Assembly (NCBI GenBank): GCA_007922195.1
Contig: ML682007.1
Span: 19,119,033 to 19,183,032, forward strand
Reading direction: 5' to 3'
Source: Podocnemis expansa
Lineage: Eukaryota > Chordata > Testudines > Podocnemididae
Length of the DNA: 64,000 nucleotides
A program made the position numbers and the translations under genes. Position 1 is the first letter of the stretch, and each line of letters begins with the position of its first letter. The notes under the pieces are model-generated. The model worked only from the letters and a program-made list of their open reading frames with translations, had not been told where the DNA came from and did not search any database. This document shows, one piece after another, positions 44,265 to 55,600 of the stretch.

Positions 44265-44643
44265 GCAGTGTATGACAGCACTGACTTGCTGTAAAACTCA
44301 GCCCGGAGCTGGAGTCATCTGCCTTCATGCTGTGGATCTGTTGCTGGGAAGAGAGAGGTAGAAGAACACCCTGCCCTGGTTTATTCCCTGCTTCTTTTTT
44401 TTCCCAACCCCTGACTTTATTATTATCTGCCTGCTCAACATTAAGAGCAAAAAGGCAGGAGCCTAAGGAGATAATAGCGTGGGACCCCAGCGACTCCTGG
44501 ACACGAATTCAATGGGAATTGCATGGAAATATTTTTCCTAGGCAGAAAGGAAAAAAATATTCCACTTCCTTATAAAAAGAAAGGCTTGAAAGACCAGCTC
44601 TGCCCCCTTTGTTGGATGAGAAGGACAGAGCAGAATCAACAGC
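44265..44643 (+). other. ABLIM3: candidate ABLIM3 5' untranslated leader
   Basis: This is the inferred leader between the TATA-box and the start codon. It contains several upstream ATGs, including an 82-codon frame at 44327-44575 and one at 44614 that overlaps the proposed start out of frame. That many upstream starts is either a sign of translational control or a reason to doubt the model. Confidence 0.4.
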
Positions 44644-44656
44644 ATGAGCACCAGCA
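44644..44656 (+). CDS. ABLIM3: candidate ABLIM3 first coding exon (Met-Ser-Thr-Ser)
   Basis: ATG AGC ACC AGC A is followed at once by a perfect GTAAGT donor. Mammalian ABLIM3 (actin-binding LIM protein 3) begins Met-Asn-Thr-Ser-Ile, so four codons plus one base of the Ile codon fit exactly. The start context is good (A at -3). In human, ABLIM3 lies next to SH3TC2 in divergent orientation, as it would here. ABLIM3 links F-actin to signalling in muscle and liver and has four LIM domains and a villin headpiece. No LIM exon was found downstream in the window, so only this stub supports the call. A chance ATG before a GTAAGT is possible. Confidence 0.5.
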
Positions 44657-46216
44657 GTAAGTAGCAGTTTTCCTTTCCTTTACTATGGGAACAGGGGCTT
44701 ATTTTGTATGGGGTCTGGCTAAGAGGAATAGGAGGAAAATGCCACATCAGGGTGGACAGTCCCAGTGGGTTGGATTACCCTCCACCTTTTTGCTTCATGA
44801 CAAGAAATGGTTTTTCATCTCTTTCTTTTAAAATGACTAATAAGCTCAAGTGCTGGGTCCACTTCCTTTAAAGACTTTTTGGACAGCAGGGCAAGAAATA
44901 TATTTTCTACATGCAACGTGGTTTGAAAGATCTGTGGATGCGCACACATGCTGATATGCAGTACACTCCCTCATACCACTTCTTATATATAATAGACATG
45001 GGTCTGCTATAGCTGATCAGAGGGCAGAGTTTCTTCAGGATGAAGAGGCATCCAGGCATGGCCTAACCAAGCCAAGTGTGTCCAACACAGCGACATATGT
45101 CCCCTCCCTTACCCAGGTTAGTGAGGATCTAGTGTGTGTGTGTGTGTGAGAGAGAGACAGACAGACACACACACACACACACACATGCTATGTAAGAATA
45201 GCTAAATAAGCACACCATAGCAAATGTGCAGCATGAGTCGTACAGGCACATACTGGCTGTCTGGATGCCCCTGTATTTTTTCTCTTTGATTTCAAAGTCT
45301 TGAGGGATTAATTTGTGCTTGCATGTTGCTATCTGTTATTGCTTGGTAGCAGAACTTTGGCCCACATCACTAAAAATGCACCCAAGGGCATTCGTACCAA
45401 ATCAATCAATGCAAAATACTATTGGAGGGTTTTCCTCCTTTTGAAACCAGGCTGGTGTTGGTTTCTCCTCTGAATGACTTTAGCTCTGTGTGTGTGGAGA
45501 ACTCCCACGGTTGGCAAACAGCAGCCCAGTGACTTCTGGTCTCTAATACAGCCTGCTGTCTTGCCAGCACTCTTTCTCAATATGAGGTGTCTCCAAGGCA
45601 GAGCAGGAGGAAAAATTCCTTGGCACGCTCCAGCTGACAGAACAGGTGATCCCAGATTTATTGGACCATGTCACAGACAAGTAAACTTTCCATGCGCCCT
45701 CCCCAGGAGCCAAGCCTGCTGCATGGGCTGCCTGCATGTTGTTGGGGGGAGGGAGATGCGCACAGGGGACACAATAGGGATCAAATCCTTCCTCAGCTGC
45801 TGGCTGTGTGCAGGATAACAGAAAGCACCCACCTGCTATGCCTTGCTAAGTGACAAACTCCAGAGCTGGTGAATAAGGGCCTGGAGGGCTGGGGACTGAA
45901 CTTCTTTTGCTTGTTGGATTTCAGGGAATGGTGATCAACTGAGAATATCAAGGGGCTAGATTCAGGCAGGAGAGATTGGGAGTGGATTTTTGTCCTGACA
46001 AGAATGGTGACCAATGCATAACAATTCCACCTGGTTATTTGCATTCAGCCACCAGGTCAGGTGCTAATAATCACTATTTATGGAGTCAGCTTTTTTTTTT
46101 TTTTTAAGACCCTACTGGACCACTAAACTCCCACATGTGCAGAGGCCCCAGTCAAACCCAAACAGCAGAATTAGCTCCTTGGCAACTGGGGAAAGAAATG
46201 TGCCATTTGGGAGGCA
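44657..46216. other. candidate ABLIM3 intron 1, first part
   Basis: It contains the microsatellite at 45130-45184 and a T-run at 46090-46106. No LIM-domain exon is recognised. Confidence 0.45.
45130..45184. repeat. compound microsatellite (GT)n(GA)n(CA)n
   Basis: A GT run, a GA run, two GACA units and a CA run follow one another. The GT and CA runs are complementary, so the array could fold back on itself. It is likely to vary in length. Confidence 0.95.
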
Positions 46217-46395
46217 GCATGACCAAATGGCTAGTGCAGGGGATCGAGAGTCCAGGGCCCTGGGAAGCATTCCTGATTCTGCCACCAACCTGCTATTTGA
46301 CCTTGGGCACACCACCATGCTGTGCCTGTTTCCCTAATTACAGGGTGAAACTGGGATAATGATGCCCAGTGACATTTATTAAGTGCTTTGTGATC
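46217..46395 (+). repeat. MIR / CORE-SINE (plus strand)
   Basis: It shows 'ggagtccagggccctgg'-type body, 'gattctgccaccaacctgct', 'gaccttgggcacacc', 'ctgtttccctaattacaggg' and 'gggataatgatgccca' in the order of a MIR element. Confidence 0.85.
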
Positions 46396-47240
46396 ATTGA
46401 CTGAATGGGGGTATGTGGCATTCTTATTAGGAGGCTATTCCTGTGATATAATTTATGGTTTAATGAAAGTTTGGAAAACAAATGTTTCTCAATTCGTTCT
46501 CGCCAGAGGATTCTGAGCCCCCTGCCCTGGGCATAAAAGGGAGTCCTACTTGCTGTCGACTTCAGTGTATTCATTGCTAGAGTGCAGCTGCTTATGGTGG
46601 CACCAGGGGGCCCTCATCAGGATCAGGCCCCCACTGTGCCGGACAATAGGGGCAGATAGCCTCTTTCGGAAAGAGGCTGTGTCAACTCTGAACTGAGCAA
46701 CTAGTTTAGGGTTTGCAAGGACTGAGTACGTGTGGGTCAGGTATCATGGCATGTACAGGACTGGAAGTGTGGGAAAGACAGAACTCTTGTTCAATTGACT
46801 CAATCAACTCAATAGGTATGAGGAGAGGGCAAAAAAGAAGGCTAATTGTCCTTGATAAATGTTTCCTGTCTAAGCTGTGGGGATGTTGACTACTGTGTGC
46901 TTGGGAAGGGGAATAATGCAGAAAACAAGACTGCTCTTTAGGCCCTGTGTAACCCAGCCATGTGGGTGCTGACCATGAGATTGCAACAAATTCCACAATC
47001 TTGTATCTGGCCAACAGGAGTCTTGCCTTGGTGTTTTTCCATGTCTTCTCAACCTAGTCCTTCAGATGTTGTTTCTTCCCGACCCACAGTACTTCTGGCC
47101 AAGAGCCCTGGAAGGGATTCCATTCGGGACAAGCTGTCCTTATGACTCTCCTTTGCCAGGAGGCCTGCAAAAAAACTTGACAACAGTCATGCTGTTGATG
47201 TGCTGAGGAGACGACAGCCTACCAGGCTGAGCAGCATTGT
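46396..47240. other. no feature recognised
   Basis: Nothing identifiable was seen on either strand. Confidence 0.5.
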
Positions 47241-47415
47241 CTCACTGTTTCTTTGTACTCCCCTGCCTTTCTCTTTCTCTCTCAACTGTCTTGTACTTGG
47301 ATTGGAAGCTGGCTGGGTAGGGACTGTCTTTGTTCTGTGTTTGTACAGTGCCTAGCATAATGGAGTCCGGGGCCATGACGGAGCTCTGGGGTGTTACGAT
47401 GATACAAATAATAGA
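47241..47415 (+). repeat. ancient interspersed repeat tail (L2/CR1-like)
   Basis: It contains 'gattggaagctggctgggta', 'gggactgtctttgttctgtg', 'ttgtacagtgcctagcataa' and 'gatgatacaaataat', a pattern very common in turtle, crocodile and bird genomes and regarded as an old LINE/SINE tail. Confidence 0.65.
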
Positions 47416-47439
47416 TCACTCATACTGCCTAAAGATGTG

Positions 47440-47520
47440 GGGCCAGAGTCTCAGCTAGCGTAATTGGTGTAGCTCCATTGACTTCAGTGGAACTACAGCC
47501 ATTTACATCCATGCAGGAAG
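47440..47520. repeat. sauropsid repeat with 'ccattgacttcagtgg' motif
   Basis: It reads 'gtgtagctccattgacttc', 'gtggaactacagccattta'. It is the near-palindromic core of a repeat common in sauropsid genomes; related decayed pieces lie at 14695 and 37980. Confidence 0.6.
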
Positions 47521-48127
47521 TGGACTAGGATTTTCTACAATTCCTCCTCCCACCTTCATTTCTAAACAGCCCATGCTAGTGACAGTATGATCCTGCCTGA
47601 AACCCACAAGAGTCAGGAAATTCAGAGCTGGGGACAGCATTGTCCTTTAACTCATCATGTTGTGCCATTGTGGAGGTCTCCAGTGAGATCAGCCCAAGAC
47701 TTTCCATGCTCTGTCCACATCTCTGACCTCAGCCATCCTGGTGCATGTCAGCAGTAAACACTGAATCAAACTCAACCTTCTCAAAATGTGCATCAGTGAT
47801 AGGCTGCAGGGTGGGGAAGGTGGCATTTTTGCCTTGATGTGGATCCTGATTTCAGAGGAACTGTATGCAACTCTCTCCTTCCCAGGGGGAATAGCCCAGC
47901 ATGGAAAAGCTGCACCAAGCGCCCTGAGATGAAGGCCCAGGGTTCAGTTGTGATTGTGTCCTGGTTCTGAAATGCAGAGATACTGGGATTTGGGATTGGA
48001 GATCACTGTAAAATAGGGAAGAGGAAGAGGTTTTTGTTCTTTTCTGGATGGGGTGAGTTCATGGGGCACACAGTGAACATTCAGGTGTTTGGACCAGAGA
48101 CTGCAGTGATAATATTTACATTTGTTC

Positions 48128-48200
48128 AGCTATTTATACCTCTGACTCTAGCTAGCGCCACTAATTGGTTACAAATGGATTCACAGGGTTATAAATAGCT
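48128..48200. promoter_or_regulatory. inverted pair of MEF2-like motifs
   Basis: agctatttata at 48128-48138 and its exact reverse complement at 48190-48200, 51 bases between. The second reads CTATTTATAA on the minus strand, a perfect MEF2 consensus; the first misses by one base. ABLIM3 is expressed in muscle, so a muscle enhancer is possible but unproven. Confidence 0.3.
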
Positions 48201-49041
48201 ACATCAATGCCTCTGAGCACTTCTGTTGAAGCTGGATCGCTTGATGTAAACTGTTGCCAAAAAGGGCTCGTTCTGGGCAGCTTCTAAAAATCTCTACAAG
48301 TTACTGGCCATATATGCATTCCTAACATAGGGACAGGCCTTGCTTGCTCCCAGGATTGGGGTGGGGAGGTCATCAGGAGGAAACCAGCCCACTCCTGTGG
48401 GCAACCATACAGAAAAGGCCAGTGATCTCATGTATGCATCATCTATCTGCTTACTGAAGGCACAGTGGTCAAGATTGGACAACTGCCTGGGAGATTTGGA
48501 TGTGCAGTTCCCATTGAGATTAGTGGAAGCTGTGTGTTTAAATCCTTTAGGGTGCTTTGAAAGTCTGTCAACTTTCAGTGCCTCAGGTCTGTGCTGTGGG
48601 GTTGGTCTGCAAAGCCAGAGTAGTACATTCGCCGTTCCAGTCAGAATACACTTGGGCTGAAATTCTTATGGCTTGTCTTTCAAGCCAGCTCTCTAGGAGC
48701 AGGAGACTACAGATTCTGGTCCCAGAGAGATCTTCAAAGGAACAAGGGCTTGTTCCTTATTGTCTTTTGCAGTAGCACCAGCAGGAAACACACCTTCAAT
48801 CTTTTCAGAGATTCTCAGCTGAACAGTAGAGAGAGTTTCTAGAAATCAGGTCCCCCATCATTTCTGCCACCCAGCTACTGAGCCTAAAATGTGTTTCAGC
48901 CTGGCAATGTGCAGGTGCTGTGATGACATGGAGATGAAAATATCATGGTGTCGTGCCACAACTTCCTAGTATGACTGCACTTGTGGCAGCTAATGGCAAA
49001 GCATTGTGGGCTGTCCCCATTTTGAACAAAGACACAAGCAG

Positions 49042-49182
49042 GAGTTAAAGTAAGGGGGAATGCACTAGAACACCATTCTGAGGCCCACAAATTTTAGGGA
49101 CCAGCATTCTGGGGCCCCTAAAATAGAATAATGAAGCAGAATGCAGCCCTGTAGCATTCCAGTGTGTACCCCCTTACTTTAA
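49042..49182. repeat. imperfect inverted repeat, about 28-base arms
   Basis: The left arm 'agttaaagtaaggggg' and the right arm 'cccccttactttaac' are reverse complements, with further partial pairing inwards (tgcac/gtgt and neighbours). The spacer is about 80 bases. It may be the ends of a small, worn DNA transposon; no clear target-site duplication is seen. Confidence 0.55.
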
Positions 49183-52100
49183 CACCTGTTTCCTCCCCCC
49201 ACCCAAGTAGTGCAAACAGACAACAGTGAAGGGAGGAGGAAGAAGGCTAAGCTTTGTGGCACTTCGCTCCCTGGAGCGAGCTCGGTTGCAACAAGCCCTC
49301 TTCCCTGGACCCTGAGCAGGGTGGAGACATGCTCAGCCGCCAAGCCAGTCCACACATGTCATAAGAAAAGGGAAGGTTTTTTCCGATGCTTGTCGACTTG
49401 ATGGATTAAAGCTTCCAACAAACCCGCTGTTGTGCTCTCTGTCTCCTCTTAAATATCACACAAAATCCCTCAGTTAGCTGAGCAGTCTTGTAAAGCTTTG
49501 GGAAGTGCGGCTCATTGAAGTTATTTGGGAAGTACCATGTAGTGGCAGGAAAGTTTGTGTGCAGAAGCAGAGTTATGGCATGGGTATTTTGTCCCCTAAC
49601 AGAGGCAGCCTTAGGCTATCTGGGGCCCTAGGAGAAGGCCTATTATGGGACCTCATAGGGAGCTACCTGCTGCCAGCCCTGCCCCGGCTCCCTCAGTGCC
49701 CCCAACCCTATCCTGTTTTTGGGCCTCCCATGACATCAGGTCTCCTCCTGCAGACCTGGCTCCTCACAGCTGCCCCCCCCCGACCCTGGCACCATGCCAC
49801 CTAAGCCTGCTCTCCACCCATGGCCCCAGCTCCCTGTGTCCACCCCTCTATAGCCCTAGTGCCCTGCCTCCTTCCCTCCTCCCCCTGCCGTGGTCACCTG
49901 TCACAGCTCGGAGCAATCCTGCTAATGACTTCAGCAAGTAAGGCTTTTGGGATGGGTGAAGTGGCAACCACCCCTGATAACAAATGAGTTGGGGGAAGCC
50001 CTAGGCTGGTGTCTACTTTGTCTACCCCAAAAGCCAACTCTTCCCTTTAATCAGAATCCCAGTGACATGGTGGTCCACTAAATATGCTCCACAGGAATCC
50101 CCAGGGATGCGCAGGTACAAGGCATTTACTTGCAAACTCTGTTACGTCCTTGTGTAATTCAAGAGGTGTCGCATGGTGGTACATTCCCCTGTGAGTTACA
50201 GCGCTGCCTTGGAAAGATCTGTGGCAATGCTTTGTCACTCTACAATACATGTACATAGTGGGACCCTAGCATCTTGTTACTGCTCCAGTGTCTCAAATGG
50301 CTTCCAATGGGTTTCTTTGTTTATTGGCCATCACCTGCTGCTCCTCAATCCCTGCCCAAGATCTGTTAGATACGAGTACTACAGCAGGTTGGTGGTGGGG
50401 TTATCTAGGAGTTAAATTCTTTCTTTAATATGGAAAATCTTCATGGAAGAAAGCCTGCTTTAGAGAGGGATATGAATATGAGGATGCACATGTGATGCAC
50501 CAGAAAAGGGGAAATTTGTGAGAGAAGGCCTTAGGAAAGCACTTGAGAGGATTGCAGGCAACAAGAGGTGACAACAGTAATGAGTAAAGAAAGCAGAGAG
50601 GTAAACAGCAACTGCTTGATATAGGGCCTTGGCAGTAAGGAACCACTTCCTTTAATTTATGTGTCTAGCAGCCAGAGGACATTCTAGAAGTGAGTTCCAG
50701 GGGCAATCTATGTTTGAGCTGGGATGTGTGATTCTTGGTTCATGTGGTTGAACCTGAGCTCTGCTCCAGCTAGTGCCTATGAATAACACTGTAAGTGGGG
50801 CAGTAGGGGTGCCAGCTTGGGTTAGCTGAGCCAGTGTGTATCCAGGATGGTGGCATGGAAAGATTTGTATTGCAGGCTGGCATGAGCTGCTGCCTGGGCT
50901 ACTCAGCCACATGGCTGTTTTTAGATGCTAGCTGAAGCAAAGCTAGCATGCGTACTGTACCTCCATGTGGGCTCCCAGCTCAAATGTAGACATGGCCAGT
51001 GGCTTCACAAGACTCTCCACTCACGTTGGTCCCCCTCGGTCAACACTTAATCTGGACTCCTTTGTCAAAATCCCCCTGGCAACAAGTATCTCTCTAGCAT
51101 CATCTGGTGTGCATCTGAAAGACTCCTTTATTAATTTCTTGCACCTACTGCCTGCTCATGATATCTTGATCCAGGTCAGCTACTGTCTGCCCTTGGTGGT
51201 GAAGTGCAAATTTCCACCCCATAGCATTCAATGCTCTTCTCATGCACCCTTCCAAGCCATTATGCAGGGATGGCTGTGTCTCTGTGGGCGGGAAAACATA
51301 AGCCATCTTAACTAGCCTTGAAAACCCCCAAAAAGCCGGCTGTAAAGTCAATTGCGGCAATTGAATTCTTTGGAGTGTCCGACATGCTCTCTCAAATAAT
51401 TAGCAAGTTTGCTAATGATAGAGCTGAGATCCATTTAACTAGATAAGTATATCTGTGATAGACTGTCCTCTTATCAATGAGTAGGCAGCATGGTGCCTGC
51501 CATTTCTCTCTGTGACTCCACAAGAGAGCGGAAACAATCCCACCAAGTTCCTCATCGAACCTGCAGTCTTAGCATGATGGACCCCAATGATGTGCTTGGA
51601 ATGTCTAATTAGATATTTTTATATTAACTAAATCAGAGTATTGCGGTGCCTCACAAGATCATCCGGGAGATGGCGGGGGAGTGATGCTGGCTGGTCAATG
51701 AACAAGTAGTGTGACTGGAAGATGGAGGTTGATGCATCAATAAGTGACTTTGCCAGCCCTATGGGCAGCACAGGCCTACTGGAGTTCTGGCTGCCCACCT
51801 GGGGAGAGTGTGAGCAACTCCCAGGCAAGTAGATGGCAGAACCAACCCAAGGGATTTTTGGTGTCCTAGGTGAACTATGACTTTGGTGCTGGACCCCATG
51901 TTATAAGAGAAGATAACATTAATTTTTTTAAATAAAGAAGAAAATTCACTTCCATCTACGCTGGTGTTCCCTAAGCACCGGCACCCTAGGCGACCACCTA
52001 GTTCATCTATATGGTTGGGCTGGCCTTGGTAGACAGTATGGCCGAGGCTGAGTGTGTTGCAGTAAGGAAGGTGATCTTTGCATCTTACCATGATGATAGT

Positions 52101-52589
52101 ATGGCAAACAAAACCCAGCCTGCTTCCGTTCTTATGTATTCACTGTTGCACCATAAATCTCTAGAAGTTATGGAAAGCTTGTAACGTGTGTGATACATGG
52201 CCCCACTGGCTGCATATTGCTCTCTGGAGAAAGGTTGTCTGAAGAATAACAGTACAGAACTAATCAAATTTCTCTGTGAGCTCAGACACTGGGGGCCACT
52301 GCTGTGTTTCAGGTGTTTGACAGGTCATAGTTCATGTAGGCATTTTCCCTCCATGGTTCTGGTCACTTGTAAGCTTCATCAATATCAACGGTTTTGCCAT
52401 TTGTCAGGGGTTGGACAGTGACAAGGAGCAGGAGAATGTATCTCTTTCAGAGGCAGGAACATGTGCTTCAGAATGAACAAGAGCTAAATGTAGCTATATC
52501 TTTGTTTGGTACCCCCTCCCCTCCATGGTCCCCTGCTTCTCCTGGAGCCCTATACAGCACTCATTTTTCTGTTAGTGATATTTTACCCT

Positions 52590-52613
52590 CCCCCCCCTTT
52601 TTTTTTTTTTTGA
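52590..52613. repeat. homopolymer run C9 then T-rich
   Basis: A C-run followed by a T-run of about 14. On the minus strand this is an A-run, then G-run. It is a likely sequencing or slippage hotspot. Confidence 0.8.
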
Positions 52614-55600
52614 AAGACCCATTCTTTCAGTTTAGGAGAGCTGGACAGGGCTACCCCAGGGCTCTTATGGAAAAATCCCAAGTAGAACTGCATCTGGAGC
52701 AGGTCCACCATAGATAATAGATTAAATAAATAGGATTCTGCAGTAATGATGCTGAGAATCTATTTAATGCAATAGGGAATTAGAGCTGTGTAGATGAATT
52801 TGAAGCATCTGTGTTTCCCTGCTAATTTCTCAGTCTGGGGCACAAAATGGGGCCACTTAGGGAATGAAGTGCTGTTCCTGGAGCAATGGGCTGCCAGGTC
52901 AACCTTGTAATTACTAGGTCTCATCCTGTTGTCCTTTCTCAAGCGAGTGGGAGCTTTGATTTGGACCATTATCCATGGAGAAGAATCTTCATCTAACTTG
53001 CAGACACACCCAGTCCCTTCCATGAAGAGCTGAAAGTCTAAATACTAGACAAGATCCAGGACAAGCTTTTCCAAAGAGTGTGGTCCTTTGGATTCTGTAG
53101 CAAAGAACACACCATTATAAATGTGCTAGCAAGATCACTGACTGGCAAAAAGCAGGTTAGCAGTGCCCTGTGCTTTTCCTCCTTGTGTATTTGACATGTG
53201 TATCCCATGAAGATCCTATGCAGTTCTTCTGACTCCTCTTCCACTTGGGATACATGTTTGATGTAGGGCTAGGAAACCTTTTGGCTGTTTTGGTTTAGAT
53301 CCCAGGAAGGACTTCAGACAGATTGCTGGTCACCAGGAGCCTCCAGTTCCTGAAGAGGTTTAGGAACAAACTGGGTTGGTGTTGGGGTCTTCCCTTGGTT
53401 CATGGACACTTGTTGAATCACATCAGTTTTCATTGCTGGAATCTCCTGAATGTGGCTGCTCCCAGTGAGGTTTGTGGTGGGGCACAGGCTGTGGGAAGGA
53501 GTGGGGTTGAGTTTCAAGGACTTTCCCGTGCTGAAAAGTTAATGGGGATGGTGGCAAGAGGGGACTGAGAAGGTGGGTGTGATGCTTGTCTCTGGCCAAT
53601 CCCCATTGGTTAGGAAGCTTATGTTCAACTCTGATTGCAAGAGCAGCATTGCAGTCCAGGCTTTGTTCGAAATCTAAAGCAGACCAGATGGAGACAAGTT
53701 TGCTACTGAAGAGATTGCATGCCCCTTCTCCATGCAACTAGGATTCGGCTCTCCAAACAGGCGGATGGCTCATGAGCCATTTATCTATTCTCAGCGCCCC
53801 GGCCTAGTCAAATGACAAATCCCCACCATCCTAACCCTGCCACCAAAGCAGCCATAGCTATGGCTAACAATGAAGTTTTCCTGAAGTGCTGGTAGTTTTG
53901 CCTTGTCTCCGTGGCAGGCAGTGAAGCAGTAAATGGGCTGTCATCTTCATTGTCATCCCCTATTCAGAATTTAACTATGGGATGATGATGTAGGATGATG
54001 GTTTCCATGAGCACATGCCTCCTACTAGTGCCTGGGAGTGTGGGGAACATGATGCAAGCAGAAGCCTGAAGATAAAGAATAGCTGAGTTCTCAGGCAGAT
54101 GTTCAATTACGTGATGAGTGACATCTAGCCACTTGCAGGGCCCATTCTTTGTTTTATTTCACTGATGGTTCAGACGCTGCATTGTAATGGATTGCTGGAA
54201 ACCTCCCCCACTTGCCGCCAAAAGAAAAATTGCTTACTTTCAGACGACAACTGATTATTTTTCATGTTTTCTTGCCAAAACCAAAAGGTGGTGGTGGGAG
54301 GGAATAAATTATTGGCTTGAGTAGCAATGAAACATTTTGAATGTCTGATTGAAACACAGGCCATCAAACTTAAGCCCAGTTACCTCTGTAACCCAGGAAC
54401 TTGTGGTTGGCTAAAGCATCTCTCTCAGAAAAGCATCTAATGACCGGAAGAAGGTGGGAGATGGGAGTCCACCACTGCTGTTTGTAGTTTGCTCCAACAG
54501 TTAATCACCCTCTCTGGAGTTTTTTGTGTTTAAATGGGGACTAACTGTTAATCTAGCTGATCTCAGTATTGCTTTCAGTCTTGGCATCCTTAGAGAGGAT
54601 GAAGAGAGAAAAAGGCAAGGTGTGGTGAGTTCTCCTTAGTCTCTTGCATCCTATAATCTTTCATGTACCCACAGCGTCCTCTGGAAGTGAGGTGATCTTC
54701 TAGATTTGTGTTTCCAGATGTGACCAACTTTTTGTAATTTAGTAGGCTGGAAAGGGACTTCTACAAACCTTGACTGTACCATTAAAAGGGTCATCACATT
54801 AGCATGCTGCAGACACCTGTCAGGTTATGCATAGTGCAACCTCAACCAGCAATAGCTGAGGCAGCCTTCCTGCGGCTAGGTCAGTGCACAAACATGCAGC
54901 TGGCGAAGGGAGAGAGATGGATTGCAAAAGGGAGCTTTCTGCCACTGTAATAAAGATTTATCAACGTTCCACAAGCTTCAACCAATCAATGGCCTAGGCA
55001 GATGTCATACGGAGGGGTTAGTTCAATCCAGGCACAGAGACAGCTTTGTCATGAGCTTCAGTTCTCCTGCTGGGCTTTTGTCTAGTCAGTTATTGAGTAG
55101 CTTTGTTCATGGGAAGATGGCCCATTCACTGTAAATAAGGGTCAAGGAAAGAGAGAAACCAAGACTGGTGGCTTTCTGAAGGTGGCGAGGTGCCTGCATG
55201 GTCAGTTTCTTCCTGTTTTGTTTTTGTCAGCTTTAGCAACCGCTGTTCAAAATACTCATTGTCGCAATGGTTTTCAGAATCCAAGCTTCAGACACCAAAA
55301 CCTGACTCTTCTCTCGCATTATCTGCATTGTGCCATCTCCACTCAGACTTAGTACAGAATCCTTAAACTTAAGGCATCCTAAAGTTCTGCCCTTCCCAGC
55401 GGTGGTGTCCCAAGGCTAGCGGTTCAATTAAAGAACAGTTTCTCCATTCTTTTGGCAGGAGCTTCTCTACCTTTGCTCATGGAGGAGTTAGGAGCGTGTT
55501 CAGTACAGTATGAAAATCTCCCTTGGGTTGTGACTGCATGGCAATACAGACTGTTGCATAAGTTATGCAAATGTAGGCATAACAAAGGCAATATATCTTC

